Below are positions 42,428 to 51,741 of a stretch of 64,000 bases of DNA, piece by piece. The first letter of the stretch is position 1. Every line of letters starts with the position of its first letter. The translations under genes were made by a program, and so were the position numbers. The stretch is taken from contig JAOPXN010000096.1 of the NCBI GenBank assembly GCA_025965155.1, positions 1-64,000 on the forward strand, in the 5' to 3' direction. The notes under the pieces are model-generated. The model saw nothing but the letters and a program-made list of their open reading frames with translations. It did no database searches and was not told the DNA's origin. Source of the DNA: Propionibacteriaceae bacterium. GTDB taxonomy: Bacteria; Actinomycetota; Actinomycetes; Propionibacteriales; Propionibacteriaceae.

Positions 42428-43041
42428 TTGCCGGCCGCCACGTCGTTGATCAGGTCCACCAGCGTGATCTTGCTGATCGGGCCGACGATCCGTACGGCGA
42501 TCCGGCCCTTGGCGTCAATGATCAGGGTCGACGGGATCAAGGTGGGCGGCAGGTCGTGGGCGAAGTTGAGCAGCACGCCGCCGCTCGGGTCGTAGATGCT
42601 CGGATAGCGGATGCCGAAGGCCCGGACGAAGGCCTGGGCCGGCGCCGGGTCGGTGTCGCGGGTGTTCAGTCCGATGAACTGGGCCACTCGGGCGGTTTCC
42701 ACACTGGCTGCCTGGAGGTCGGGCGCCTCATGCCGGCAGGGGCTGCACCATGATCCCCAGACATTCATCACCACGACCTTGCCGTCGTACTGGCCGGTGG
42801 AGATCTTGGTGGACTTGCCGAGCTCTACGCCGGTCGCCTCAGGTGCCATCTTCCGCTCGTCCGGCGGTACCCGGGTCAGCGACTTGCTGCCGCCGACGTA
42901 CCCGTTCGGGCCGCCGGCACGCTGCTGCTCGTCGGCGCCGGTGGCGGAGCAGGCGCCAGCCAGCAGCAGCACCGCGACAGCCAGCCCGGCCCACAGCCGG
43001 CCCAGCAGCGATCGATGCAGCGCCGATCCATGCGGTACCAC
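42424..43041 (-). CDS. ResA/TlpA-like thioredoxin lipoprotein
   Basis: 205 aa. Signal peptide with lipobox LAGAC, then a thioredoxin fold with the active site WGSWCSPCRHEAPDLQ and cis-Pro region PTLIPSTLIIDAKG. It keeps the CxxCH heme sites of apocytochromes c reduced. Starts at several GTG/ATG positions are possible; GTG 43041 has AGGTG at a good spacing and lies 1 base after the phosphatase stop. Confidence 0.9.
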   Translation of the reverse strand: MVPHGSALHRSLLGRLWAGLAVAVLLLAGACSATGADEQQRAGGPNGYVGGSKSLTRVPPDERKMAPEATGVELGKSTKISTGQYDGKVVVMNVWGSWCSPCRHEAPDLQAASVETARVAQFIGLNTRDTDPAPAQAFVRAFGIRYPSIYDPSGGVLLNFAHDLPPTLIPSTLIIDAKGRIAVRIVGPISKITLVDLINDVAAGK

Positions 43042-43042
43042 G

Positions 43043-43696
43043 TCAGGCACCTGCGGCAGGCTTGGTGCTGACGGCACGGGGAAGCAGGTCGGCGGCGGGC
43101 TCGATGTAGTTGACGGAGGTGACTCGCCCGTCGATGAGGGTCAAGGAGGTGAGGCTGGCCAGCGTGCACTCGCGGCGGCGCGGGTCATGGAACAGCCGCC
43201 GGCCTTCCACGTCGCATCGAGCCATCCAGATCGGGAGCTGGTGGGAGACGATCAGCGCCTCATGCCCGGCCGCTTCGGCGGCGGCGTCCTTGATCGCCAA
43301 CCGCATCCGAGCCACGATCTCGCGGTACGGCTCGCCCCAGGAGGGCCGGGTCGGGTTGGTGAAGTAGCGCCAGTTGGCCGGGTTGCGGAAGGCCGACATC
43401 CCCACCGACACCACTTGACCTTCGAGGAAGTTGTCGGCCTCAATCACCCGGCCGTCGGTGGTCACCGGCAGCCCGTGGATCTCGGCGTGGGGTGCCATGG
43501 TCTCCTGGGCGCGCTCCAGCGGCGAGCAACGCAGATGCACCAGGTCGGCGTTCTTCAGGTGGTCAGCCACCCGTAGGGCCATCGCCTGGCCGCGCTCGGA
43601 CAGGTGGTACTCCGGCAGCCGCCCGTACAGGACGCCACCAGGGTTCTCCACCTCCCCGTGGCGGAGCAGGTGAACGATGGTCCGGGTCTGGCTCAT
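43043..43696 (-). CDS. Histidine phosphatase (phosphoglycerate-mutase-like) of the hem-ccs cluster
   Basis: 217 aa with catalytic [10 protein letters not shown] (about residues 9-18), phosphate-binding [14 protein letters not shown] and the second His in [10 protein letters not shown]. The same kind of gene lies between hemL and the resA-like gene in mycobacteria (Rv0525, recalled), suggesting a conserved but unknown link to cytochrome assembly. The ATG overlaps the hemL stop (ATGA). Confidence 0.9.
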   Translation of the reverse strand: MSQTRTIVHLLRHGEVENPGGVLYGRLPEYHLSERGQAMALRVADHLKNADLVHLRCSPLERAQETMAPHAEIHGLPVTTDGRVIEADNFLEGQVVSVGMSAFRNPANWRYFTNPTRPSWGEPYREIVARMRLAIKDAAAEAAGHEALIVSHQLPIWMARCDVEGRRLFHDPRRRECTLASLTSLTLIDGRVTSVNYIEPAADLLPRAVSTKPAAGA

Positions 43697-45063
43697 GCCT
43701 GTGTCCTTTGTGGTGTGCGGGTCCTCTCCGGTGCGGGTCGCACCGCAACGGCCGCGGCCGCCTTCGCCGCCGCCGGCAAAGCATCAATGACTCGACCCAT
43801 GGCCACCTCATCATGCGCCGCCGACAAGAACCATCCCTCGAACGCACTCGGCGGCAGGTAGACCCCGGCGTCCAGCATGGCGTGGAAGAAGGCGGCGTAC
43901 CGTGCCGTCGACTGCGTTCCCGCAGTGGAGTAGTCGGGGACGGCAGTCACACCCTCGGGTACGAAGAAGACGCTGAACAAGTTCCCGGCGCGCTGCACGA
44001 CGTGCGGCACACCCTCCGCGGCCAGCGCGGCGGAGGCGGCGGTACGCAGCTGCTCAGACACCCGGTCGACGTGGGCATAGACCTCGTCGTCGGCCAGCCG
44101 CAACGTGGTCAGGCCGGCGCTGGTGGCCACCGGGTTGCCGCTCAGCGTGCCGGCCTGGTAGACACCGCCGACCGGCGACAGGTGCTGCATCAGCTCTGCC
44201 GGCCCGCCGAACGCCGCAGCCGGAAAGCCGCCACCCATCACCTTCCCGAAGGTCATCAGGTCGGGCTGCACCCCGTCCAGGCCGTACTGGCCGGACCGGC
44301 TGACCCGGAACCCGGTCATCACCTCGTCGGAGATCAGCAGCGCCCCGTGCTGGTGCGCGATCTCGGCCAGGAACGTGTTGAAGTCGACGCCGTCCTCGAC
44401 CCCGGGTGGGATGACGCCCATGTTGCCGGGTGCGGCCTCGGTGATCACCGCGGCGATCTGAGCACCGAAACCGGCGAAGGCGTCCCGGACGGCCTGACGG
44501 TCGTTGTACTCCACGACGATGGTGTCGCCGGTGGTGGCCTGCGTCACCCCCGGGGTGCCCGGAACCGCACCGCCGGAGAACGTCGCGACTCCGGATCCGG
44601 CCGAGGCAAGCAGGGCGTCGACGTGGCCGTGGTAGCAGCCGGCGAACTTGATGATCTTGTCCCGGCCGGTGACGCCGCGCGCCAGCCGGAGCACTGACAT
44701 GGTGGCCTCGGTGCCGCTGTTGACCAGCCGTACCTGCTCGATCGGAGTCCGGTCGATGATCGCTTCAGCGAGCTCAACCTCCGCCAATGTCGGCGCCCCG
44801 AAAGAGGTGCCGTGCGCCGCGGCAGCGCCGACTGCCGCCAGCACCTCGGGGTGGGCGTGCCCGAGCAGCATCGGACCCCAGGAGCAGACCAGGTCCACCA
44901 GCTCGTTGCCGTCGATGTCGTACAGGTACGGACCCTTGGCGGCCGCGATGAACCGCGGCGTGCCGCCGACGGCGTTGAAGGCGCGGACCGGCGAGTTCAC
45001 CCCACCGGGTGTCACGCTCCGGGCTCGGGCGAACGCCTCGACCGAGCTGGCATCCGTACTCAT
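43693..45063 (-). CDS. hemL: Glutamate-1-semialdehyde 2,1-aminomutase
   Basis: 456 aa PLP enzyme of C5 heme synthesis, making 5-aminolevulinate. Substrate/cofactor blocks seen: [66 protein letters not shown] and the PLP Lys in [11 protein letters not shown]. It follows hemB with a 52-base gap. Confidence 0.97.
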   Translation of the reverse strand: MSTDASSVEAFARARSVTPGGVNSPVRAFNAVGGTPRFIAAAKGPYLYDIDGNELVDLVCSWGPMLLGHAHPEVLAAVGAAAAHGTSFGAPTLAEVELAEAIIDRTPIEQVRLVNSGTEATMSVLRLARGVTGRDKIIKFAGCYHGHVDALLASAGSGVATFSGGAVPGTPGVTQATTGDTIVVEYNDRQAVRDAFAGFGAQIAAVITEAAPGNMGVIPPGVEDGVDFNTFLAEIAHQHGALLISDEVMTGFRVSRSGQYGLDGVQPDLMTFGKVMGGGFPAAAFGGPAELMQHLSPVGGVYQAGTLSGNPVATSAGLTTLRLADDEVYAHVDRVSEQLRTAASAALAAEGVPHVVQRAGNLFSVFFVPEGVTAVPDYSTAGTQSTARYAAFFHAMLDAGVYLPPSAFEGWFLSAAHDEVAMGRVIDALPAAAKAAAAVAVRPAPERTRTPQRTQA

Positions 45064-45115
45064 GGTGTCACTCCTCTTGCTGGCTTCGACTGCGCTGGGA
45101 CCCGTCGCGGCGGCG

Positions 45116-46108
45116 TCACCGAGGAACGCCGGTCGCGACCTCGAGGGCCCAGTAGGACAAGATCACGTCGGCGCCGGCCCGCTTGATCGAGGTCAGCGCC
45201 TCGCTGATCGCCGCCTTCCGGTTGATCCATCCATTCGCCGCGGCGGCCTCGATCATCGAATACTCGCCCGAGACGTTATATGCCGCGACCGGGATATCCA
45301 CGGCTGCCCGGACCGCCGCCAGCACGTCGAGATAGCCCAGCGCCGGTTTGACCATGATCAGGTCGGCACCCTCGGCCACGTCCAGCGCCACCTCGCGCAG
45401 CGACTCGCGGACGTTCGCCGGGTCCTGCTGGTAGGTCTTGCGGTCACCCTGCAACGAGGACGAGACGGCTTCCCGGAACGGCCCGTAGAACGCTGAGGCG
45501 TACTTGGCGCCGTACGCCATAATGCCGATGTCGGCCTGGTCGGCCTGGTCCAGCGCCGCCCGGATGGCCCGCACCTGGCCGTCCATCATGCCGCTCGGCG
45601 CGACCAGGTGAGCGCCTGCCTCGGCGTGCAGCACCGCCATCTGGGCGTAGATCTCCACCGTTGCGTCGTTGTCGATCACGCCGCCAGCGGTGAGCACCCC
45701 GCAGTGTCCATGGTCGGTGAACTCGTCCAGGCAGACGTCCGACATCACCAAGGTGGCGTCGCCCACCTCGGCCCGGACAGCGCGGATCGCGGTGTTGAGA
45801 ATGCCGGCCGGCTCCAGTGCACCCGAGCCGACGGCGTCCTTGTGCTCCGGGATGCCGAACAGCATGATCCCGGCCAGGCCCGCCTCGGCCGCCTGGCTGG
45901 CGACCTTGCGTACCGAGTCCAGGGTGTGCTGGACGACGCCCGGCATCGAGCTGATCGGACGCGGCTCGGAGAGCCCTTCAGCGACGAACACCGGCAAGAT
46001 CAACTGCCGCGGCTCGACGCTGGTCTCGGCGACCATGGCGCGGACGGCTGCGTTCACCCGCAGCCGCCGGGGCCGGATCTGGCCGACGTTGTGCTGCCGA
46101 CTGGTCAC
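45116..46108 (-). CDS. hemB: Porphobilinogen synthase
   Basis: 330 aa, condenses two 5-aminolevulinates. Both active-site Lys are visible: [17 protein letters not shown] and [24 protein letters not shown] metal-site segment carries Cys residues, pointing to a zinc-type enzyme. GTG 46108 ([13 protein letters not shown]) was chosen from homology and a GAGGCAG ribosome binding site; the long frame upstream is an artefact. The start codon lies inside the arm of an inverted repeat. Confidence 0.95.
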   Translation of the reverse strand: MTSRQHNVGQIRPRRLRVNAAVRAMVAETSVEPRQLILPVFVAEGLSEPRPISSMPGVVQHTLDSVRKVASQAAEAGLAGIMLFGIPEHKDAVGSGALEPAGILNTAIRAVRAEVGDATLVMSDVCLDEFTDHGHCGVLTAGGVIDNDATVEIYAQMAVLHAEAGAHLVAPSGMMDGQVRAIRAALDQADQADIGIMAYGAKYASAFYGPFREAVSSSLQGDRKTYQQDPANVRESLREVALDVAEGADLIMVKPALGYLDVLAAVRAAVDIPVAAYNVSGEYSMIEAAAANGWINRKAAISEALTSIKRAGADVILSYWALEVATGVPR

Positions 46109-46156
46109 AGCTGCCTCGACACTCCGCAGAAAGCGGGGAGGAGCAGCCCAGTCGGC
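46096..46156. repeat. Stem-loop between hemD and hemB overlapping the hemB start
   Basis: Outer arms GCCGACTGG and CCAGTCGGC (9 bp), inner arms GCTGC/GCAGC and CCGC/GCGG. The outer arm belongs to the same CCGACTGGTC family as the 35.65 kb repeat. The hemB GTG (46106-46108) lies right beside the outer arm. Confidence 0.6.
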
Positions 46157-46172
46157 GGGACGGGGGTCGCCA

Positions 46173-47837
46173 TCAGCTGCGGCGGCGGGTACCGGAGCGC
46201 CGCTGGGACGGCTTGACGACCGGCTCACCCTCGGCGATGAGAGTGTCCCGGCGGCCGGCGGCGAAGCTGGCCAGGGCGTCGGCGAGATCGACCACGGACG
46301 GCTTGGCGGCCACCACATCGACCCGCAGGCCATGCTCCTCGCAGGTCTTGGCGGTGGCCGGGCCGATGGCCGCAATGATGGTCGACGTGTGCGGCTTGCC
46401 GGCGATACCGACCAGGTTGCGCACGGTCGAGGAGGAGGTGAACACGACGGCGTCGAACTTGCCCGTCTTGATCGCCTCGCGGACGTCTGCGGCCGGCGGG
46501 GCTGCCCGAACCGTCCGGTACGCGGTGACGTCCTCGACCTCCCAGCCCAGTTCCACCAGTCCGGCGGCGAGAGTCTCGGTGGCAATGTCGGCACGCGGCA
46601 GGAAGACCCGGTTGATCGGGTCCAGCACCTCGTCGTAGGGCGGCCATTCAGCGGCCAAGCCTGCGGCGGACTGCTCGTGCTCGGGGACCAGGTCGGCGCC
46701 GATACCCCAGGCCTGCAGGGCATTCGCGGTTACGTCGCCGACCGCGGCCACCTTGAGGCCCGAGAAGGCGCGGGCGTCCAGGCCGTACTCCTCAAACTTC
46801 TCCCGGACGGCCTTGACGGCGTTGACGGAGGTGAAGGCGACCCACTCGTAGCGTCCCTCGACCAGACCACGGATGGCCTTGTCCATCTGCAGCGGGCTAC
46901 GCGGCGGCTCGACCGAGATGGTCGGCACCTCCTCGCTGTGCGCTCCGTAGGTCCGCAGCCGGGCCACCATCGGGGCGGCCTGGTCCTTGGTCCGGGGTAC
47001 CAGCACCCGCCAGCCGAACAGCGGCTTGCTCTCGTACCAGCTGAGCTCATCGCGCTGCTCCACGGCCTGGCCCATGATCACGTGCACCGGGTCGGTGGCC
47101 GGAACCTTGGAGGAGCGGACCGTCTCGACCAGGTCGGCCAGCGTGCACGGCAGGCTGATCTGCTCGGTGCTGCCGCCATGGAAGGTGGCCAGCACATGAT
47201 CATCACCGGGACGGCCGGAGGCGAGCGCGGCATCGACCAGGTCGCCGACCATGGACACCAGTGTGCTGACGACGACAGTGGAGGCGCTGCCCCACTGGCC
47301 GGTGGCCGCCTTCGTGAACCGGCCGTCGGTCACCGAGGCGAAGTGCACACCGCCACCATGGTTGAGGTCGATGCCCGCGTACTCCGGTACGGCGGTGAGG
47401 CTGGAGACGCCGGGGACGACCTCGAAGTCGATGCCGCCGCGGACACATGCTGCCGCCTCGTCGGCCACTGCGTTGTCCAGGAATGGGTCGCCGGAGACCA
47501 GTCGGACCACGCGGGCACCGCAGGCGGCGTGCTTCAGCACGATCTTGGCGCGGGCCGCCGGTGTGAGCGGCTTGCCGGCCTCGGACATCCCGAGTGTGGC
47601 CACCTCGGCCTCTGCGGAGATGCTGATGGCGGGGTGCGCCAGAATCTCACGCTGCCGTTCGGTGTCCAAGATGACAGCGTTGGCGTCGGCAAGGGCTGCG
47701 ATGGCGCCCAAGGTCAACAGGTCGGGATCTCCGGGGCCAGTACCGACGAAGATGACCCGACCGCGCGTGGCGGTCGGCGCCGACGGTGCGCTGGCGGAGG
47801 TTGAGGTACGGGACTTGCGGACCGAGGAAGTGCTCAC
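46173..47837 (-). CDS. Fused uroporphyrinogen-III C-methyltransferase and uroporphyrinogen-III synthase
   Basis: 554 aa bifunctional protein as in mycobacteria. The N-terminal SUMT domain shows [16 protein letters not shown] (about residue 30), [10 protein letters not shown] and the DPVHVIMGQ region. The C-terminal HemD domain spans from [12 protein letters not shown] to [14 protein letters not shown]. Strict SUMT acceptor residues differ from standalone CobA, so methyltransferase activity should be tested; the synthase part makes uroporphyrinogen III. GTG 47837 was preferred for ribosome binding site spacing; GTG 47849 is possible. A basic tail ([10 protein letters not shown]) ends it. Confidence 0.9.
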   Translation of the reverse strand: MSTSSVRKSRTSTSASAPSAPTATRGRVIFVGTGPGDPDLLTLGAIAALADANAVILDTERQREILAHPAISISAEAEVATLGMSEAGKPLTPAARAKIVLKHAACGARVVRLVSGDPFLDNAVADEAAACVRGGIDFEVVPGVSSLTAVPEYAGIDLNHGGGVHFASVTDGRFTKAATGQWGSASTVVVSTLVSMVGDLVDAALASGRPGDDHVLATFHGGSTEQISLPCTLADLVETVRSSKVPATDPVHVIMGQAVEQRDELSWYESKPLFGWRVLVPRTKDQAAPMVARLRTYGAHSEEVPTISVEPPRSPLQMDKAIRGLVEGRYEWVAFTSVNAVKAVREKFEEYGLDARAFSGLKVAAVGDVTANALQAWGIGADLVPEHEQSAAGLAAEWPPYDEVLDPINRVFLPRADIATETLAAGLVELGWEVEDVTAYRTVRAAPPAADVREAIKTGKFDAVVFTSSSTVRNLVGIAGKPHTSTIIAAIGPATAKTCEEHGLRVDVVAAKPSVVDLADALASFAAGRRDTLIAEGEPVVKPSQRRSGTRRRS

Positions 47838-47872
47838 TGGCGTTCTCACGTTCTCTTGTTCAGCCTCGCCAC

Positions 47873-48925
47873 TCAGTGACAAGCGCGTTGTATGGCGTGC
47901 AGCTCCGACAGGCACCGCTCAGCCGCATCTACCCCAAACTGCGCCGGATCAACGCTTGATCCGTGCAGATCCAGTCGGATCGGGGGTCCGCTCTTGGTCG
48001 GTTCTGACAAGTTGCTCACTAAGGTTCTCCCAATTACTGCGGCAAGAGTCAAATCGAGGCTTGTACCACGGACCGATTTGACAACTGCATGGGCACCCAC
48101 TGGAGCTGTGCAACCTGCCTCTAGCCTAGCCAGGAACCCCCGTTCCACAAGGCATTCCGCTCGCGCGGTGGGGTTATCGACGGCACGCACCAGCCCGGCC
48201 AACTGCGGGTCCAGCGCCTGGTGAATTTCTAGGCCGAGTGCCCCCTGGCCGGGGGCCGGAAGCATTACTTGATGGGTCAATATCTCACCGGTCAGGTCCG
48301 CGCCAACCGAGACAACGTTGTCAGATTCCTCCAAGGAACGCTGCTGCAGGAGCCCGAGCCGTCGAAGCCCGGCGGCTGCCAGCACCACGGCGTCCACCTG
48401 CCCGCTGCGGACCAGGTTCAGCCGGGTGTCCACGTTGCCGCGGATCGCCACGATGTCGACCTCGATCCCGGCTCGCCCGGCGTAGTCGGCCAGTTGGAGA
48501 GCGCGTCGAGGTGCCCCGGTTCCGATCCGTACCGGCCCGGACACCCCGGCGGACCCGAGCTCGGCCAGCCGACGGCCGACCAGCACATCCCGGGTGTCCT
48601 CGCGGTCCGGCACGGCGGCTATCTCCAGACCGGGCTCGACAGCGGTCGGGAGGTCCTTCAGGGAGTGCACGGCTACGTCGATGGTTCCGGCATGGAGGGC
48701 GTCACGGACAGCCGTCGCGAATACTCCGGTACCGCCGATCTCGGTGAGGTGCCGCCGGTCCACGTCCCCGGTGGTGGTGACACCGACGAAGGTGGTCTCC
48801 ACCCCGCTGCCGCGCAGCAGTGCGGCGACGTGGTCTGCCTGGGCGCGGGCCAGCGGGGAGGTACGGGCGCCGATCCGGAGTGGGCGGGTCACCAGCAAAG
48901 GCGCCGACTCGGTACGAGCGCGCAC
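47873..48925 (-). CDS. hemC: Hydroxymethylbilane synthase
   Basis: 350 aa. Motifs IGARTSPLARAQADHVA, VHSLKDLPT, GTGAPRRALQL, MLPAPGQGALGLEI and the dipyrromethane Cys in ARLEAGCTAPVGAHA. The GTG overlaps the hemA stop (TAGTG). A start at the GTG before RPLRIGART is an alternative. It makes the linear tetrapyrrole. Confidence 0.96.
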   Translation of the reverse strand: MRARTESAPLLVTRPLRIGARTSPLARAQADHVAALLRGSGVETTFVGVTTTGDVDRRHLTEIGGTGVFATAVRDALHAGTIDVAVHSLKDLPTAVEPGLEIAAVPDREDTRDVLVGRRLAELGSAGVSGPVRIGTGAPRRALQLADYAGRAGIEVDIVAIRGNVDTRLNLVRSGQVDAVVLAAAGLRRLGLLQQRSLEESDNVVSVGADLTGEILTHQVMLPAPGQGALGLEIHQALDPQLAGLVRAVDNPTARAECLVERGFLARLEAGCTAPVGAHAVVKSVRGTSLDLTLAAVIGRTLVSNLSEPTKSGPPIRLDLHGSSVDPAQFGVDAAERCLSELHAIQRACH

Positions 48926-50199
48926 TACCGCTGGACCTCTGGCGACATCATCACGGCCACGGTGTGCGGATCCAGGGCGAACAGCTCCCGGAGGGCAGCG
49001 GCGTAGTCCACCGACTCGGTGTCGGAAGCCAGTTCCTGCACCCGGACGGTCGGCTGGTGCAACAGCTTGTCCACCACCCTGCGGACCGTCCGGTACACCT
49101 CATCCCGTTCGGACGCGGCGAGCTGCGGCAGCCGGGAGTCGAGCCGCGCCATCTCGGCAGACACCACGTCGGAGGCCATGGTTCGCAGCGCCACCACTGT
49201 GGGCGCCACCTGGGCCGCACGCCGAAGCCCGAGGAAGTCCTGTACCTCGGCACGGACCAGCTCACGGGCCGCTTCAATCTCTGCCGCGGTGGCCGAGTCG
49301 ACCTGATCGTCGACCAGCCGGTCCAGGTTGACCAGGGTGATGCCGAGGTCCCGGACGTCGTCGGACACGTCGGCCGGCAGGGCAAGGTCCACGACGCCAC
49401 GGACCGAGGTCCCGGCGAGCCGGTCTGCCCCGATCAGCATGTCCTTGGCCCCGGTGCAGGTAACCAGGATGTCAGCCTCGGCCAGCGCCGCGTCGAGCTG
49501 GGCCAGCGGCACAGCAGTGCCGGCCACGCTATCGGCCAGCCGCCGTGCCCGCTCGAACGTCCGGCTCGCGCAGGTCACGTCTGCCCCAGCGGCGGCAGCG
49601 GTACGGGCGGCCAGACCAGCCATCGCACCCGCGCCCAGAACCAGCACTCGGCGACCCTGGAGCGGGCCGCACTGCCGGGCCAGCAGCTCGTACGCGGCGC
49701 TGACCAGCGAACGGCCGGCCGAGCCGATGGTGGTCTCGGTCTGCACCCGCTTGCCCACCCGGATCGCCTGCTGGAACAGCGAGTTCAGCAGCGTGCCGAC
49801 CGTTCCCTGCGCCTGGGCATGGGTCAGAGCAGCCTTGACCTGACCAAGGATCTGGCTCTCACCGACAACCATCGAGTCGAGTCCGGAGGCGACCGCGAAC
49901 GTATGGGCGACGGCGCCCTCGTCGAAGTAGACCGAGCACATCTGCTGCAGGTCGGCCACCTGGGAACCGGTGAAGTCCGACAACGTGGTGGTCAGGTCGT
50001 CGAGGCCGCCGTGGAACCGTGACACCACCGCGTAGAGCTCGGTCCGGTTGCAGGTCGATACGACGACCGCCTCCTCCACGTGCTCGGAGGTGAGCATCGA
50101 CTCGGCGAGCTTGGTCGCTGTGGCCGGGTCCATGGCCACCCGAGCCAGGACGTCGACGGACGTGGTCTTGTGCGAGATGCTGACGGTAAGGATGCTCAC
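48925..50199 (-). CDS. hemA: Glutamyl-tRNA reductase
   Basis: 424 aa, first committed step of C5 heme synthesis. Catalytic Cys in STCNRTELYAVV (about residue 50), VVGESQILGQVKAAL, the NADPH motif VLVLGAGAMAGLAART and the C-terminal dimerisation helix with VVALRTMASDVV. Its GTG overlaps the rex stop (GTGA), so it is coupled to the redox repressor. Confidence 0.97.
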   Translation of the reverse strand: MSILTVSISHKTTSVDVLARVAMDPATATKLAESMLTSEHVEEAVVVSTCNRTELYAVVSRFHGGLDDLTTTLSDFTGSQVADLQQMCSVYFDEGAVAHTFAVASGLDSMVVGESQILGQVKAALTHAQAQGTVGTLLNSLFQQAIRVGKRVQTETTIGSAGRSLVSAAYELLARQCGPLQGRRVLVLGAGAMAGLAARTAAAAGADVTCASRTFERARRLADSVAGTAVPLAQLDAALAEADILVTCTGAKDMLIGADRLAGTSVRGVVDLALPADVSDDVRDLGITLVNLDRLVDDQVDSATAAEIEAARELVRAEVQDFLGLRRAAQVAPTVVALRTMASDVVSAEMARLDSRLPQLAASERDEVYRTVRRVVDKLLHQPTVRVQELASDTESVDYAAALRELFALDPHTVAVMMSPEVQR

Positions 50200-50990
50200 T
50201 GCGCTGTCCCCCCTCTTTCTAGTTCACGCTGTACGTCGTCGGACTTGCGCTGCTCGTGGTAGGCCAATATCTGCAGCTCTTGGCCAAGGTCGACCTTGCG
50301 TACGTTCACGCCGTCGGGCACGGCCAGAACGGTTGCTGCGAAGTTGAGAATGCTGGTGACGCCGAGATAAACCAGCCGGTCGGCCACCGCCTGGGCCGCC
50401 TCGGCCGGAGTCGCTAGAACGGCGATGGCTGCACCGGTGCGGGCCACTTCCTCCTCCAGATCGGCCAGGTCGGTGATAGCGACACCGTGGATCCGCTTGC
50501 CGATCAGGTCCGGTGAGGGGTCGACCATGGCAACGACCCGGAAGCCGCGCGAGGTGAACCCGGAGTAGTTGGCCAACGCTGTTCCAAGGTTCCCAAGCCC
50601 GACAATAATAACCGGCCACTCGTGGGCGGATCCCACCTCGCGCCCGATCTGGAACCGGAGATACTCCACGTCGTAGCCGACGCCACGGGTGCCGTAGGAG
50701 CCGAGATAGGACAGGTCCTTGCGCAGCTGTGCGGAGTTGACTCCAGCCGCCTCTGCCAGCGCGCCGCTGCTGATGGTGTCGATGCCGCGGTCGGCCAGAC
50801 TGGTCAGAGCCCGTAGATAGACCGGCAGTCTGGCGATGGTGGCTTCCGGGATGCCTTTGGCGGCAGCAGCCACCTGGACCTGACTGCCGCCGTCCAAGGA
50901 GCGACCGGCGCTCGACATGCTCGAGTCCCGCGGCGTGTCAGCCGTGGAGCTGGGTTGAGCTGGAGGCAACATCTCTCCTGAGCATTCCAT
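50196..50990 (-). CDS. rex: Redox-sensing transcriptional repressor Rex
   Basis: 264 aa NADH/NAD+ sensor. The winged helix is at about residues 45-110 (LPVYLRALTSLADRG, then GVNSAQLRKDLSYLGSYGTR), the Rossmann domain follows with VGLGNLGTALANYSGF, and the ending is the domain-swap helix (VDLGQELQILAYHEQRK). The N-terminus is extended by about 40 residues. rex-hemACD is the order known from Streptomyces. ATG 50990 has GGAAC upstream. An operator matching Rex consensus lies 33 bases further up. Confidence 0.96.
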   Translation of the reverse strand: MECSGEMLPPAQPSSTADTPRDSSMSSAGRSLDGGSQVQVAAAAKGIPEATIARLPVYLRALTSLADRGIDTISSGALAEAAGVNSAQLRKDLSYLGSYGTRGVGYDVEYLRFQIGREVGSAHEWPVIIVGLGNLGTALANYSGFTSRGFRVVAMVDPSPDLIGKRIHGVAITDLADLEEEVARTGAAIAVLATPAEAAQAVADRLVYLGVTSILNFAATVLAVPDGVNVRKVDLGQELQILAYHEQRKSDDVQRELERGGTAQ

Positions 50991-51022
50991 CCGGTGTTCC
51001 GGCGAACATCCCTACTTTAGAA

Positions 51023-51044
51023 GTTTGTGAACGGTTGCACAAAC
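51023..51044. promoter_or_regulatory. Rex operator upstream of rex-hemACD
   Basis: GTTTGTG-8-CACAAAC matches the Rex site TTGTG-N8-CACAA exactly. A TAAAGT -10 (minus strand) lies a few bases downstream, so bound Rex would block the promoter. NADH accumulation would derepress the heme operon. Confidence 0.85.
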
Positions 51045-51068
51045 TCCGGCTGAGCCCCGTGCCTGCCG

Positions 51069-51398
51069 TCAGTCGACGTGAAACACCTCCTGCGCCGGGG
51101 CCCACCACTCCCCTTCTGCGACCGAGTCCAGCGGCTGCTGCTGCGGGTCGGTGATCTTCCACCACTCTTGGGTCTTGGGGTCGGCCGCCATCCGCTTCTG
51201 GTCTGCGGCGAAGTCGCTGCCGTGGTACTCGAAGTAGGCAAACAGCAGGTTCTCCGGCTCGCGCAGGAAGATCGAGTAGTTGGAGATGTTGCAATGCGAG
51301 ATCGCGGCGAGCACTTCCGGCCAGACGGCCTGGTGAATTTCCTTGTAACGCTCGATGTCCTCAGGCTTGACTTTGATGATCTGCGCAATCCGCTGCAT
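51069..51398 (-). CDS. rhaM: L-rhamnose mutarotase
   Basis: 109 aa, interconverts rhamnose anomers. Typical blocks: KPEDIERYKEIHQAVWPEVL (about residues 11-30), ISNYSIFLREPENLLFAYFEY, DPKTQEWWKITDPQQQPL. The catalytic His is in EIHQAVWP. AAAGGATGCAACG precedes ATG 51398. No other rhamnose genes are near, so it is an orphan here. Confidence 0.9.
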   Translation of the reverse strand: MQRIAQIIKVKPEDIERYKEIHQAVWPEVLAAISHCNISNYSIFLREPENLLFAYFEYHGSDFAADQKRMAADPKTQEWWKITDPQQQPLDSVAEGEWWAPAQEVFHVD

Positions 51399-51495
51399 CG
51401 TTGCATCCTTTCGCTGGCCTGGGCGAAACACTAGTGCCGTCACCGGGTGGGCGGGAGCAATAGCGGTCGGAAGCAGTACGCGCTGATCATGGCGG

Positions 51496-51741
51496 TCAGC
51501 GGCTGAGCGCGCTCAGCAGCCGTTCGGGATCGACCCGCCAGTAGTCGTGCTGGGCGCCGTCGACGAACGTCACCGGCACCTGGTCGGTGTAGCGGCGGGT
51601 GAGCTCTGGGTCGGAGGAGATGTCCTGCTCGACCCAGTCGTCTCCGGTCTGTGCGCAGACCGCGGCGATGATCGTGACCGCGTCCTCGCACAGGTGGCAG
51701 CCGGGTCTGGTGAGGACCCGGACTCGCGGCTGGATGGTCAT
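51496..51741 (-). CDS. Glutaredoxin-like protein
   Basis: 81 aa thioredoxin-fold protein with CHLC active site (RPGCHLCEDAV) and the cis-Pro segment QVPVTFVDGAQHDYWRVDPE. In mycobacteria a similar gene (Rv0508) precedes hemA. Its ATG overlaps the acyl-CoA ligase stop (ATGA). Mycoredoxin-like reduction of mixed disulfides is possible; the fold suggests DUF836/NrdH-like, but a partner is not clear. Confidence 0.85.
   Translation of the reverse strand: MTIQPRVRVLTRPGCHLCEDAVTIIAAVCAQTGDDWVEQDISSDPELTRRYTDQVPVTFVDGAQHDYWRVDPERLLSALSR

Noticed and set aside
46109-46723. Long N-terminal extension of hemB
   Set aside because: It is only the cobA-hemD reading frame shadow; HemB homology begins at the GTG 46108.
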